In this document: positions 1-7,675 of the stretch, one piece after another
Numbering within the stretch: the first letter of the stretch is position 1
Layout: every line of letters begins with the position of its first letter
Source: Actinomadura sp. KC345
Lineage (GTDB): Bacteria; Actinomycetota; Actinomycetes; Streptosporangiales; Streptosporangiaceae
Assembly (NCBI RefSeq): GCF_004348515.1
Contig: NZ_SMKH01000025.1
Location: 1-45,765 of the forward strand
Reading direction: 5' to 3'
Length of the DNA: 45,765 nt
Notes under the pieces: generated by a model
Database searches by the model: none
The model's input: the letters and a program-made list of their open reading frames with translations, nothing else
Told to the model about the DNA's origin: nothing
Program-made: the position numbers and the translations under genes

Positions 1-1
1 G

Positions 2-196
2 CCCCTCGCGGTCGCCTGGACCGGCACCACCGCCGGTGCCGCCATGGGCGTCGCCTCCCTGGCCCTGGTCGCCGCGTCGCTCCTGGCCGCGAACTGGCCC
101 CTGATGCTGCTCGCGGGCGCCTTGACCGCCACGTCCCACGCCCTGGTCGCCGCCTCGGCCCGCGCCTGCCGCAAGGTGGGACGGCTCGCTTCCTGA
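2..196 (+). CDS. C-terminal end of an integral membrane protein (5' end outside window)
   Basis: An open frame runs from the window edge to a TGA at 194-196 and gives about 64 residues. They are almost all Ala, Leu, Val and Gly, with two likely membrane helices (around LALVAASLLAA and LMLLAGALTA) and a short basic tail (CRKVGRLAS). This looks like the last two helices of a polytopic transporter, for example of the MFS type, but too little is visible to name a family. A strong hairpin follows the stop codon at once. Only the membrane character is well supported. Confidence 0.55.
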   Translation, partial: PLAVAWTGTTAGAAMGVASLALVAASLLAANWPLMLLAGALTATSHALVAASARACRKVGRLAS

Positions 197-206
197 CCAA
201 CCGAGA

Positions 207-239
207 GAAGCCCCCCGCCTGGAACAGGCAGGGGGCTTC
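207..239. terminator. Hairpin terminator between convergent genes
   Basis: A 9-bp outer stem (GAAGCCCCC / GGGGGCTTC) and a 5-bp inner stem (GCCTG / CAGGC) enclose a GAA loop, with one unpaired base on each side. It lies 10 nt after one stop codon and about 35 nt from the stop of the opposing gene, so it can serve both strands. There is no clear T-tract, as is common in high-GC actinobacteria. Confidence 0.75.
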
Positions 240-274
240 GGGTCGCACTTCGCGCCGACGGAGGACCGTCGCCG

Positions 275-1636
275 CTACGCGCCGGCGGGGAGGAGCCCCT
301 TGGCGCGTGCCTGGGTGAGCCACCCTGGGTACTCGGTCATGAGCAGCTCGTAGAGCTCCTCATCCTTGAGCTTGCCCGGGTCCTTCACGGCGAAGAAGTC
401 GGCGTTGTCCACGTGCCGGTCGCCGAGATCGTCCAGCCCCTCCAGGAGCTCGAACTCACGACGCCCGCCGGGACGTCCCCGGCTCTTCCTGAACTTCTGC
501 GGCCGGGAGCTGTCCACCTTGCTCCCGATCGCCATGATCTGCCAGAACAGCGGCTCGTAGGAGCTGGAGCGCACCTGCTCGACCGTCTCCGGCACGTCGC
601 CATGCGTGCCGCCGTCCGTCACGAACATGACGTAGGCGGGAACGGAGGCGCCCAGCGGAGTGCGGCGCACCTCCGAGCTGCCGAAGTAGTGCTCGCGGAC
701 CCGGCGCATGGCCTGGCCGTACTGCGTTCCGCCCCAGATGTCGTTCCGGTACCGGTTCGCGGCGTCCTGGATGTACGTCGCGTAGTTCGCCAGCGTGACC
801 GGCTCGGCGTGGATGGTCTGACCATCGAACAGCCACACGTCGATCGCGCCGTCGTCGTCGAACCGCAGGGCGAGGCCCAGCACGCGCTCGACGAGCAACT
901 GGTACTGCTGGAAGGACGCCTTCATAGAGTAGGACACGTCGACGACCAGGCCCACTCGCGCCGTGTGCTCGGACAGCCCCCGCTTGCGGAGGCTGACCGC
1001 GGCGGTCTGGGTCTTGCTCAGCAGCGCCGGGCTGAGGTCCTTGACCGCTTTCTCCATCTCGATCAGCTTGTCCTTCTTGCTGACCGAGGGCTGGGCGTCG
1101 GCCGGGGCCTCCGGTTCACCGACGTCGACACCGAACTCGGTGGCGAAGCCGGCCAGCCCGGAGTCGTACCCCTGGCCCACCGCGCGGACCTTCCAGGCTC
1201 CGTTGCGGCGGTAGAGCTCGCCCAGCAGGAAGGCGGTCTCGGTGGTGGCGTCGGGGACCTCGAAGACGAGGTCCGCTCCGCCGTTCCCCGCACCGGCCAT
1301 CGTGAGGCCGAGCCCCGCGAGCCGACCGAACGTGGCGCCGTCGACGGAAGCTCCGACGACGAGCCGTTCGACGTCCGCGGGAACCCGGTCGAGGTCGATC
1401 CGGACGGTGTCGCGGATCGTGCCGGCCGTCGACTTCCCGGTGTACGAGGCGGCTCCCGAAGGGTGCCCCGGCTGGTTGTAGAACACGAAGTCCTCGTCGG
1501 AACGGACCTTGCCGTCCGTCCCGAGCAGGAGGACGCAGATGTCCGCGTCCGGTCCCCGGTTCCACTCCATCACCACATCGAACGCGGCGGCGGCGATCAG
1601 GGTGTTGCCACCCTTCGGAATGCTCTGAGTTGCCAT
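275..1636 (-). CDS. TerD-domain and von Willebrand factor A (vWA) domain protein
   Basis: This 453-residue protein has an N-terminal TerD-like domain (about 1-172) and a C-terminal vWA domain (about 226-430). In the TerD part, DADICVLLLG and DEDFVFYNQ (about 30-54) match the calcium-binding stress protein family. The vWA domain carries the MIDAS motif DVSYS (D233, S235, S237). A charged linker (about 180-225) joins them. TerD-vWA proteins belong to the Ter stress-response group in actinobacteria; the exact role is unknown. I chose the ATG at 1636 because AAGGA lies 7 nt upstream and the family begins near this MATQSIPKGGN sequence; a longer frame to 1729 adds 31 residues without family character. 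No other ter genes are nearby. Confidence 0.85.
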   Translation of the reverse strand: MATQSIPKGGNTLIAAAAFDVVMEWNRGPDADICVLLLGTDGKVRSDEDFVFYNQPGHPSGAASYTGKSTAGTIRDTVRIDLDRVPADVERLVVGASVDGATFGRLAGLGLTMAGAGNGGADLVFEVPDATTETAFLLGELYRRNGAWKVRAVGQGYDSGLAGFATEFGVDVGEPEAPADAQPSVSKKDKLIEMEKAVKDLSPALLSKTQTAAVSLRKRGLSEHTARVGLVVDVSYSMKASFQQYQLLVERVLGLALRFDDDGAIDVWLFDGQTIHAEPVTLANYATYIQDAANRYRNDIWGGTQYGQAMRRVREHYFGSSEVRRTPLGASVPAYVMFVTDGGTHGDVPETVEQVRSSSYEPLFWQIMAIGSKVDSSRPQKFRKSRGRPGGRREFELLEGLDDLGDRHVDNADFFAVKDPGKLKDEELYELLMTEYPGWLTQARAKGLLPAGA

Positions 1637-1742
1637 TGCTTCATCCTTTTCGTTGTGACATCCACTGACGGATGTTCGCGGGTACGGTCCCCGCACAGAT
1701 GACAGTCGCGACGGGCTTGGGAACGTCAAGTCGATCCAGCCC

Positions 1743-3218
1743 TCAGTGGGACGTTGGCGTGGATCGGCTCGCCGGTCCCGTCGGCTGCCGGGCCGGCGTC
1801 GTGGTTCGCGTCGTCCACGCGGTTCGCAGCTTCAATGCGGGGATCGCGGCGAGGACGACGATCAAGGTCAGCGCCAGGAAGACATCGGAGTAGGCGGGGG
1901 CGTCACTGGCGTACAAGGGGTTCACCGCGTCGCCTCCGCCTGACTCCCGCGCGGTGAGCAAGGCTCCGAACAGGGCGGGGCCCGCCCCTGCGCCCAGGAA
2001 CTGCGCTCCCTGGAAGACGCCGACCCCGGCGCCGACATGCCGGGGTGGCAGGACGCCGCTCACCGCGCCGGTGGTCAGCGTGATGACGAAGGCGAATCCC
2101 GCATCGAGGCCGAGGACGGCCAAGCCCACCAGAACGTGCGACGCCCCGGCCGCGACGGTGGACAGGAACAGGGTGGAGAGCCCCATGACCGTGAGGCCGG
2201 CGAGCAGCACGCCGGTGGCGTGTCTGCCTCGGGCTCCGATTCGTCCGGCCAGGGGCGCCAACAGGGCCAGGGCGATGCCTCCGGGGATCATGACCAGGCT
2301 CCCCTGACCTGGGGTGAGGCCGTTGACGTCGATGATGAGGACCGGCACCAGGACGAGCGTGGCGAGGTTGACGACCATCGCCAGGAAGACGGTGAGGACC
2401 GCGGCGACGTAGGCGCGGTTGCCGAACAGCGACGGCGGCACGAACGGGTGTGCGGCGACACGGTTGCGCCAGGCGAAGAGGCCCGCGAGAACCGCCCCTC
2501 CGAGGAGCGGTCCCCACGACGACGGACGGCCGAACCCGGCTCCCTCGGACTCGGTGACGCCGAAGAGCAGCAGTCCGGCCGCGAGTCCCAGCAGGACGCC
2601 GCCCGCGAGGTCGAAGGGGCCGGGGTCGCCCGGCGGCTCCTCGGCGATGGCGCGGCGCACCGCCGGGATGAGGATCAGGGCTCCGGCGGTCATGATCCAG
2701 AACAGGGCGGGCCAGCCCAGGAACTCCCCGACGATCCCGCCCATGGCCGGTCCGGCGGCGGTGCCCACGCCCGCGGCGGCGCTGACGAATCCGACGCCGA
2801 CCGCCGCCTTGTCGCCGGGCAGCAGCCGCATCACGGCCACGATCGCCAGGACCGGAACGGCGGCCCCGCCGATGCCCATGACGATCCGGCCGAACACCAG
2901 GACCGGAAGGCTGGGCGCCAGCGCACTGATCAGGCTGCCGACCGCGAAGACCGCCAGCACGACGGTGAAGAGACGGCGGAGGCTGAAGCGGTCGGCGACG
3001 CGCCCGTAGAAGGGCACTCCGACGGCGAACATCAGCAGGAAGCCGGTCACCACCCACGCCACCTGCGCGGTCGAGGCCGTGAACTGCTCGGAGATGCGGG
3101 GAAGGACGAGCGCGACCATGTCGGCGGCGGTGATGTTCAGCAGCATCGCCGGTACGAGCACGAGCAGCAGTCGACGCATCGGCACGGCGGGTGCCGGGGG
3201 CTCCGGGGCGGATGGCAT
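1743..3218 (-). CDS. MFS drug-type efflux transporter (probably 14 helices)
   Basis: A 491-residue, highly hydrophobic protein with many membrane segments. It has the MFS motif region GVPFYGRVADRFSLRRL after helix 2 and a long central region with extra helices, as in the DHA2 family of proton-driven exporters. It probably sits in the cytoplasmic membrane and exports small toxic compounds; the substrate is unknown. The ATG at 3218 has GGAG 9 nt upstream; a TTG 11 codons further up would lie inside the operator. The gene follows an Rrf2-type regulator on the same strand, and both carry a nearly identical 25-bp operator, which suggests the regulator represses this pump. Confidence 0.85.
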   Translation of the reverse strand: MPSAPEPPAPAVPMRRLLLVLVPAMLLNITAADMVALVLPRISEQFTASTAQVAWVVTGFLLMFAVGVPFYGRVADRFSLRRLFTVVLAVFAVGSLISALAPSLPVLVFGRIVMGIGGAAVPVLAIVAVMRLLPGDKAAVGVGFVSAAAGVGTAAGPAMGGIVGEFLGWPALFWIMTAGALILIPAVRRAIAEEPPGDPGPFDLAGGVLLGLAAGLLLFGVTESEGAGFGRPSSWGPLLGGAVLAGLFAWRNRVAAHPFVPPSLFGNRAYVAAVLTVFLAMVVNLATLVLVPVLIIDVNGLTPGQGSLVMIPGGIALALLAPLAGRIGARGRHATGVLLAGLTVMGLSTLFLSTVAAGASHVLVGLAVLGLDAGFAFVITLTTGAVSGVLPPRHVGAGVGVFQGAQFLGAGAGPALFGALLTARESGGGDAVNPLYASDAPAYSDVFLALTLIVVLAAIPALKLRTAWTTRTTTPARQPTGPASRSTPTSH

Positions 3219-3240
3219 GGGGAAACTCCGATCTCGGGTG

Positions 3241-3265
3241 AACTGATACAAGTGTGGTTGCAGTT
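3241..3265. promoter_or_regulatory. Candidate Rrf2 operator upstream of the MFS gene
   Basis: This 25-bp site begins AACTG and ends GTTGCAGTT, giving an imperfect dyad (AACTG / CAGTT at the ends). It matches 20 of 25 positions with the site at 3790-3814 in front of the Rrf2-family regulator gene. It lies 23 bp before the MFS start. The shared sequence at two promoters beside a regulator gene is the basis for calling it an operator. Confidence 0.65.
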
Positions 3266-3272
3266 CTGGTCG

Positions 3273-3306
3273 AAAAAAACGGGCGGAGAGACGGCTCTCC
3301 GCCCGT
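3273..3306 (-). terminator. Rho-independent terminator of the Rrf2-family gene
   Basis: A perfect 12-bp stem (ACGGGCGGAGAG / CTCTCCGCCCGT) encloses a 4-nt loop and is followed, on the minus strand, by a run of seven T residues. It lies 10 nt after the regulator stop codon and before the MFS operator. The two genes are therefore probably separate transcripts rather than one operon. Confidence 0.85.
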
Positions 3307-3316
3307 GCGGCCCGGC

Positions 3317-3766
3317 TCAGCCGCGCGCGGCGTTCGCGCTTTCGCGGCCGAGGACGCGGGCGAGCATCTCGGCGATGCTCGTCCGGCTCAGTCGCTCCTC
3401 CAGGGCGCGCTGCGCCGCCGCGAACTCGTCCTCCAGCAGCGACTGCATGTGCCGTCCGATCACACAGCTCCGGCTCGGCGGATGCGTGTGCACCGGCAGC
3501 AGCGCATCGCCGCCCTCAACGGCGGCGTAGGCGTCGTAGAGGCTGATCTCCTCCGCAGGCCGCGCCAGCCGCCAACCGCCGCCGCTCCCCTCGGTCGAAG
3601 AGACCATGCCCGTGTCACGCAGCGACCCGAGAATGCGGCGCACCAGCACCGGATTGCTCTCAAGGCTCTCAGCGATCTTGGCCGACGACTGAAGCCCGTC
3701 ACCGTCCCATCGCGCGAGAAAGGTCAACGCGTGGATGGCCACCGCCGTCCTGCTACTGACTTTCAC
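3317..3766 (-). CDS. Rrf2-family transcriptional regulator (YwnA-like)
   Basis: A protein of about 149 residues with an N-terminal winged helix-turn-helix (MKVSSRTAVAIHAL, AKIAESLESNPVLVRRIL) and the typical Rrf2 wing (GSGGGWRLARPAEEISLYDAY). The usual three-cysteine cluster of iron-sulfur Rrf2 proteins is absent; a single Cys lies in RSCVIGRHM. This fits the YwnA/HypR-type branch, some of which sense oxidative or disulfide stress. The GTG at 3766 is preferred because GAGGTGG lies upstream and family members begin with this MKVSSR-like segment; a GTG at 3781 would add five residues. The gene is followed by its own terminator, and then by the MFS gene it probably controls. Confidence 0.83.
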   Translation of the reverse strand: MKVSSRTAVAIHALTFLARWDGDGLQSSAKIAESLESNPVLVRRILGSLRDTGMVSSTEGSGGGWRLARPAEEISLYDAYAAVEGGDALLPVHTHPPSRSCVIGRHMQSLLEDEFAAAQRALEERLSRTSIAEMLARVLGRESANAARG

Positions 3767-3789
3767 GCCCCACCACCTCACCGAACCGC

Positions 3790-3814
3790 AACTGGAACGA
3801 GTCTAGTTGCAGTT
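3790..3814. promoter_or_regulatory. Candidate Rrf2 operator (autoregulatory)
   Basis: This 25-bp site, from AACTGGAAC to GTTGCAGTT, forms a nearly perfect dyad: the 9-bp arms differ at one position. It lies 23 bp upstream of the Rrf2-family start and matches the site at 3241-3265 at 20 of 25 positions. Its position suggests autoregulation. Confidence 0.65.
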
Positions 3815-3876
3815 CCCGAGCGGAGTCAACGCCCGACGTCCCGCCCTCGCGGGTGGTCATGTGAACAGGACGGCAT

Positions 3877-3882
3877 TACCTT
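3877..3882 (+). promoter_or_regulatory. -10 box (TACCTT) of a leaderless promoter
   Basis: TACCTT ends 6 nt before the ATG of the DUF3592 gene, which has no ribosome binding site. This spacing puts the transcript start at or next to the ATG. No clear -35 box is visible. Confidence 0.45.
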
Positions 3883-3888
3883 GAGCCG

Positions 3889-4290
3889 ATGGATCTCGTG
3901 AAGGCCGTCGCTCTCATCGCTTTCGGCTCGGCCTTGCTGTGGGGGTGCGGGGTGGAGATCCTCGCCTGGTCCCGGCGTCGGCGCCGCGGCGTGCGCACGG
4001 TCGGGACCGTCGTCGGACACCGGTCGGCGGGCTCCCCGGGAACCATGCAGCGGTCGGGAGTCTTCGAGTTCACGACCGAGAACGGCCAGGTGGTGCGGGC
4101 CGGCAGCTCGCTGTCCACGCCGCGCGGCCCGAAGATCGGAACCCGGATACCCGTCGTGTACGACCCGGCCGACCCCGCGGGCACCGCGGACCGCCCCGGC
4201 GTCCTCGCCTTCAAGATGGCCGCGCTGCTCCCCGTCATGCTCGCCATCGGAACGGCCCTCGTCGTCTACGGCCTCACGTTCCTGGCGTAG
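3889..4290 (+). CDS. DUF3592 membrane protein
   Basis: A 133-residue protein with a membrane helix at each end (about 4-25 and 110-131) and a beta-rich middle domain. The middle contains GTVVGHRS, YDPADP and the GTRIPVVYDP stretch typical of DUF3592 proteins. The basic patch SRRRRRG after the first helix places that side in the cytoplasm. The function of the family is unknown. It stands alone, divergent from the Rrf2 gene and convergent with the VOC gene. Confidence 0.75.
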   Translation: MDLVKAVALIAFGSALLWGCGVEILAWSRRRRRGVRTVGTVVGHRSAGSPGTMQRSGVFEFTTENGQVVRAGSSLSTPRGPKIGTRIPVVYDPADPAGTADRPGVLAFKMAALLPVMLAIGTALVVYGLTFLA

Positions 4291-4310
4291 CGCGCCGCAC
4301 GAGGCCGGTG

Positions 4311-4682
4311 TCAGGTAAGCCGCTTGCGGAGGAGACAGAACTCATTGCCCTCCGGGTCGGCGAGGACGTACCAGCTCTCCTCACCCGTCTGCCCGACGTC
4401 GGCGTGCCGCGCGCCTGCGGCCAGCAGCCGCTCAAGTTCGGCTTCCTGGTCGCGGTCCGTGGGGCTGACGTCGATGTGCAGAGGAAGCTTGTCCGGCCTG
4501 GCGTCCTCGCTGGGACTGAGGACGAGCGTCGGCTGGAGCCCGCCGAACCCTTCCGGGGGACCGATCTCGATCCCGTCGTCCTCCCGGACCAGCACCACGT
4601 ACCCCAGGACCTCGCACCAGAACTCCGCGAGCCGCTCCGCATCACGGCAGTCCAGCACCAACTCACTGATCCGACACGCCAC
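4311..4682 (-). CDS. VOC superfamily (glyoxalase-like) protein
   Basis: A protein of about 123 residues with the two beta-alpha-beta-beta-beta halves of the VOC fold: ISELVLDCRDAERLAEFWCEVLG at the start and ESWYVLADPEGNEFCLL at the end. Members include glyoxalases, dioxygenases and resistance proteins; many small actinobacterial ones have no known substrate, and this is one of those. The GTG at 4682 is chosen because GAAGGGTGAGG lies just upstream; a GTG at 4691 is possible. Confidence 0.75.
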   Translation of the reverse strand: MACRISELVLDCRDAERLAEFWCEVLGYVVLVREDDGIEIGPPEGFGGLQPTLVLSPSEDARPDKLPLHIDVSPTDRDQEAELERLLAAGARHADVGQTGEESWYVLADPEGNEFCLLRKRLT

Positions 4683-4752
4683 AGCCCTCACCCTTCACAC
4701 TCACGCAACCAGCGAACCTCACGCCGCGACGCCTCGACGGAGGCCGTCCGTG

Positions 4753-4962
4753 TCAGCCGAGATCGAGCGCCCCGCTCTTCACCTCGTCCAAGAACACGCG
4801 CCACTCCCCCTGCGAGAACCCCAGCACCGGCCCTGACGGGTCCTTGGAGTCACGTGCGGCGACCGCGCGCCTCAGCACCGCGACCTCGACGCACTCGGTG
4901 CCCTGACCGGAGCTGTAACTACTCGTCCGCCACTGGACGAGGTTGAGATCATATTCCCTCAT
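4753..4962 (-). CDS. DUF397 protein of a WhiJ/AbaA-type trio
   Basis: A 69-residue protein with the DUF397 signature: WRTSSYSSGQGTECVEVA near the start, VAARDSKDPSGPVLGFSQGEWRVFL in the middle and a short acidic tail. Its ATG overlaps the stop of the upstream XRE regulator by 4 bp, so translation is coupled. In Streptomyces, DUF397 proteins occur with WhiJ-like regulators and AbaA-like ATPases in modules that affect development and antibiotic production. The molecular role is not settled. Confidence 0.88.
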   Translation of the reverse strand: MREYDLNLVQWRTSSYSSGQGTECVEVAVLRRAVAARDSKDPSGPVLGFSQGEWRVFLDEVKSGALDLG

Positions 4963-5819
4963 AGCTCGGACAGTAGCCGCTCTATGAGCTTCCGGGAATC
5001 TGATTCCGAGAGAGCGATCTCTCGCAAGCGATCGAACGTCTCGCAGTAGTGGTCGACGTCCGATGGCTCGTCCACGTACCAGCTACGGGTGAGGCTGTGG
5101 ACCGTCACGACCTCCAACAATGCATCGGGACCGACTCCCAGGATGGTGAAGGCGCCGTCCCCGCCAGGATGACTCTCCGCCGAGAACGACAGCACTTGAA
5201 GCGATACGTGTGGTAGGTCGGCCATGCCCAGGAGCTTGAGCAATTGGCCCCGGACGACCTCCCGTCCTCCCGTGAGCTGCCGAAGTGCCGCCTCACCGAG
5301 CACGACGGAAATGCGCGGCGGGTTCTCCTGATCATGTAGGCACTGACGACGCAGCCGGAAGCTGACTTCAGTTTCGATGTCTCTCGGACTGCGCAGGGCA
5401 CTACCCGAACCAGTGATGACGGCTCTGGCGTACGCCTCGTCCTGAAGGAGGCCGTGCACCAAGAGAGGCTGGAAGATTCGAATATGCGATGCGTCGGCTT
5501 CTAATGCGGCGAAGTCGACGACGCCGGGTTCCAGGCGTTCGTAGAAGTCGTGCCACCAGCCGTCCTGGCGGCCTTGGGCGGCGAGGGAGAGCAGTCGCTT
5601 GCGGACGAGTTCGTCCGTGATCTCGTACATGTCCAGGATGTACTTGAGGTCGCGGGGGCGGATGGCGCGGTGACCGTTCTCGTAGGCGCTGAGCGACGCC
5701 TGCGAGCGGTCGAGGAGACGGCCCGCGGCGCCCTGGGTGAGGCCGAGATCCTCGCGGAACTTCTTCAGGGCGTCCCCGATCTTCCGGCGGCGATACGTCT
5801 GCCGGTCTTCGTATCTCAT
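4959..5819 (-). CDS. XRE-family regulator with DUF5753 (WhiJ-like)
   Basis: A 286-residue protein. Residues about 12-70 form a helix-turn-helix (LKKFREDLGLTQGAAGRLLDRSQASLSAYENG). The rest is the DUF5753 / Scr1-type ligand or partner domain, with FQPLLVHGLLQDEAYARAV and SVVLGEAALRQLTGG, and ends with SWYVDEP and FDRLREIAL. It probably binds DNA and is modulated by the small DUF397 protein encoded next (4-bp overlap). A -10-like CATTCT lies 6 nt before the ATG, suggesting a leaderless transcript. It is divergent from an ATPase gene of the same module. Confidence 0.87.
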   Translation of the reverse strand: MRYEDRQTYRRRKIGDALKKFREDLGLTQGAAGRLLDRSQASLSAYENGHRAIRPRDLKYILDMYEITDELVRKRLLSLAAQGRQDGWWHDFYERLEPGVVDFAALEADASHIRIFQPLLVHGLLQDEAYARAVITGSGSALRSPRDIETEVSFRLRRQCLHDQENPPRISVVLGEAALRQLTGGREVVRGQLLKLLGMADLPHVSLQVLSFSAESHPGGDGAFTILGVGPDALLEVVTVHSLTRSWYVDEPSDVDHYCETFDRLREIALSESDSRKLIERLLSEL

Positions 5820-5825
5820 ACCGCG

Positions 5826-5831
5826 AGAATG
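5826..5831 (-). promoter_or_regulatory. -10 box (CATTCT) of a leaderless promoter
   Basis: On the minus strand CATTCT ends 6 nt before the ATG of the XRE-family gene, and no ribosome binding site is present. The assignment rests on the spacing and the A at the second and T at the sixth position of the hexamer. Confidence 0.4.
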
Positions 5832-6005
5832 TCACGCTGTGTACTTGATCGGTTCGATCCGGTGAAGGTTAGAGATATTCGTTCTGCCATCCATCGCGGT
5901 GCTCGATGGGGTGATCAGCGAATACTTCACACCTTTCCGGATGGTGTTGATGTGGTGACGGAGGGCGATCAGCCTTGGCGGGTGGCAATCGGAGGAGGAA
6001 TCACG

Positions 6006-6437
6006 ATGACGACCCGCGAGGCAGGTGAGCTGCAGCTTCTCGCCGTGCTGACGCTCCCCGGCGTGGAGCGTTCGGTCCGGCACGCACGGCTGTTCGTCCG
6101 GGACACGCTCGTCCCGAACCACCTGGAGCCCGGTGACGAGCTGCTGGACGACATGGTGCTCGTGGTGGACGAACTCGCCGGCAACTGCGTCAGGCACACC
6201 GCGTCGGGTAGGGGCGGGCGGTTCCACATCGCCTTGTGGGCGAGTGAGGGCGTCCTGCGGGCCGAGGTCAGCGATGACGGAGCGGGTGGGGCGCGGCCGG
6301 TGCTGCGGGACGCGCGGCTCGCCGAGAGCGGGCGCGGCCTGCAGATCGTCGACGCGCTCGCGGCGCGCTGGGGCCACCGGACCGACGGGGCGAGCACCAC
6401 GGTGTGGGCCGAGTTCCCCGGACGGGTGCGGCGCTGA
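6006..6437 (+). CDS. HATPase_c_2 family ATP-binding protein (RsbW/AbaA-like)
   Basis: A 143-residue single-domain GHKL ATPase. It has the N box VVDELAGNCVRH (E56, N60), the G1 box SDDGAG (90-94) and the G2 box SGRGLQIV (108-115). Such proteins are anti-sigma-factor-like kinases or stand-alone ATPases; in actinomycetes this form accompanies WhiJ-like and DUF397 genes, which lie divergently here. The ATG at 6006 follows a strong GGAGGAGGA site. A longer frame upstream to 5550 runs through the regulator gene and is not real. The protein partner is unknown. Confidence 0.85.
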   Translation: MTTREAGELQLLAVLTLPGVERSVRHARLFVRDTLVPNHLEPGDELLDDMVLVVDELAGNCVRHTASGRGGRFHIALWASEGVLRAEVSDDGAGGARPVLRDARLAESGRGLQIVDALAARWGHRTDGASTTVWAEFPGRVRR

Positions 6438-6547
6438 GCCGTCTACACCCGTGGTTGCGGCTCGGTGGTCCGGCGGTACAGCGGAAGTTGCGGGAGGCCC
6501 GCGCCGGTCGCACCGTGAGGCGGGTATGGCCAGGCCAGGGCGGCGTC

Positions 6548-6553
6548 TAGGGT
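6548..6553 (+). promoter_or_regulatory. -10 box (TAGGGT) of a leaderless promoter
   Basis: TAGGGT ends 6 nt before the ATG of the histidine kinase gene. There is no Shine-Dalgarno-like sequence in between, so the transcript probably starts at the ATG. Confidence 0.45.
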
Positions 6554-6559
6554 GATCGC

Positions 6560-7675
6560 ATGGGTGGTTGGCCGGAGCTGCGCGGCAGGCTGACGGACAA
6601 GGCCGTGGCGACCGGTGTCCTGGTCCTGGTGGCGGTCGGCAGCTCCAGGCCGCTGATCGCCCCGGGGAGCGAACCGTGGGCGACCACCGTCATCACGTCC
6701 GTGCTGATCGTCATCGGGTGCGGAGCGCTGTACTTCAGCCGCCGCTTCCCCGTCACGGCGGCGCTCGTGGCGGTGGTGGCGACGGGCGCCTACTACATCC
6801 TCAGCCTGTTCGACGGGCCGCTCATGATCGCCCCGATCGTCGCGCTGTACATGATCGCGGCCCAGGGGCGGCTCCAGGCCGCCGTGGCCGTCGCCGCGGT
6901 GATCGTCATCGCGACGGGAGCCGGGACGCTCTCGGGCAACGGGGACGTCAACTCGGTCGCCCTGTTCATGCAGACCGGGTGGATCGTGGCGATGGTGGCG
7001 CTGGGCTGGGTGCGGCACAGCCGCCGCGTCTTCTTGCAGGAGGCCGAGCAGCGCGCAGCCGGTGAGGAGCGGCTGCGCATCGCCCGTGAGCTGCACGACG
7101 TGGCCGGGCACCACATCTCGCTCATCAACGTCCAGGCCGGGACGGCGCTGCACCGGTTCAAGCGGGACCCGGCGCAGGCCGAGGCCGCACTCGCGGCGAT
7201 CAAGGAGTCAAGCCGGGACGCGCTGCGCGACCTGCGCACGACGATCGGGGTGCTGCGCAAGGAGGACGAGGGCGCGCCGACCGCGCCCGCCCCCGGTATC
7301 GACCGGATCGGCGAGCTCGTCGAGTCGGCGCGGGCGGCCGGGCTCACGGTCCGCTCCCGCGTCACGGGCGACGGCGGGCCGCTGCCCACCGGCGTGGACC
7401 TGGCCACGTACCGCATCGTCCAGGAATCACTCACCAACGTCGTCCGGCATGCCTCCGCCACCACGGTCACCGTGTGCGTCGAGCGGGAGCCGCGGGCGGT
7501 CGTCGTCGAAATCTCCGACGACGGCCGGGGCGCGGCGCCGGACGCCGCCGGGTCCGGCGTCCACGGGATGCGGGAGCGCGCCCGCGCGCTGGGCGGCGAG
7601 CTGACCGCGGGTCCGGGGCCGGACGGCGGCTTCCTCGTCCGGGCCCGCCTCCCCCATCCGAACGGAGCTTCATGA
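6560..7675 (+). CDS. Two-component sensor histidine kinase, NarL/DesK type
   Basis: A 371-residue membrane kinase. Several hydrophobic helices (about 15-155) form the sensor part, which has no extracytoplasmic domain of size. A HisKA_3 dimerisation domain follows with the phospho-acceptor His179 in ERLRIARELHDVAGHH. The HATPase domain has its N box at QESLTNVVRHA (N293), DDGRG (320-324) and GSGVHGMRER. It signals to the response regulator encoded next (4-bp overlap, ATGA). The sensed signal cannot be told from sequence; the DesK-like layout allows a membrane-state signal. Confidence 0.92.
   Translation: MGGWPELRGRLTDKAVATGVLVLVAVGSSRPLIAPGSEPWATTVITSVLIVIGCGALYFSRRFPVTAALVAVVATGAYYILSLFDGPLMIAPIVALYMIAAQGRLQAAVAVAAVIVIATGAGTLSGNGDVNSVALFMQTGWIVAMVALGWVRHSRRVFLQEAEQRAAGEERLRIARELHDVAGHHISLINVQAGTALHRFKRDPAQAEAALAAIKESSRDALRDLRTTIGVLRKEDEGAPTAPAPGIDRIGELVESARAAGLTVRSRVTGDGGPLPTGVDLATYRIVQESLTNVVRHASATTVTVCVEREPRAVVVEISDDGRGAAPDAAGSGVHGMRERARALGGELTAGPGPDGGFLVRARLPHPNGAS

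Noticed and set aside
413..1702. Long plus-strand open frame opposite the TerD-vWA gene
   Set aside because: It mirrors the minus-strand gene in high-GC DNA, has Arg/Val/Asp-rich low-complexity sequence and no family motif or ribosome binding site.
4753..5819. Toxin-antitoxin pair (XRE regulator plus small DUF397 protein)
   Set aside because: Gene sizes suggest it, but DUF397 has no toxin signature and the neighbouring ATPase fits the known WhiJ/AbaA-type module better.
5550..6005. Long N-terminal extension of the GHKL ATPase gene
   Set aside because: The extension overlaps the divergent XRE gene and its promoter; a very strong ribosome binding site sets the start at 6006.
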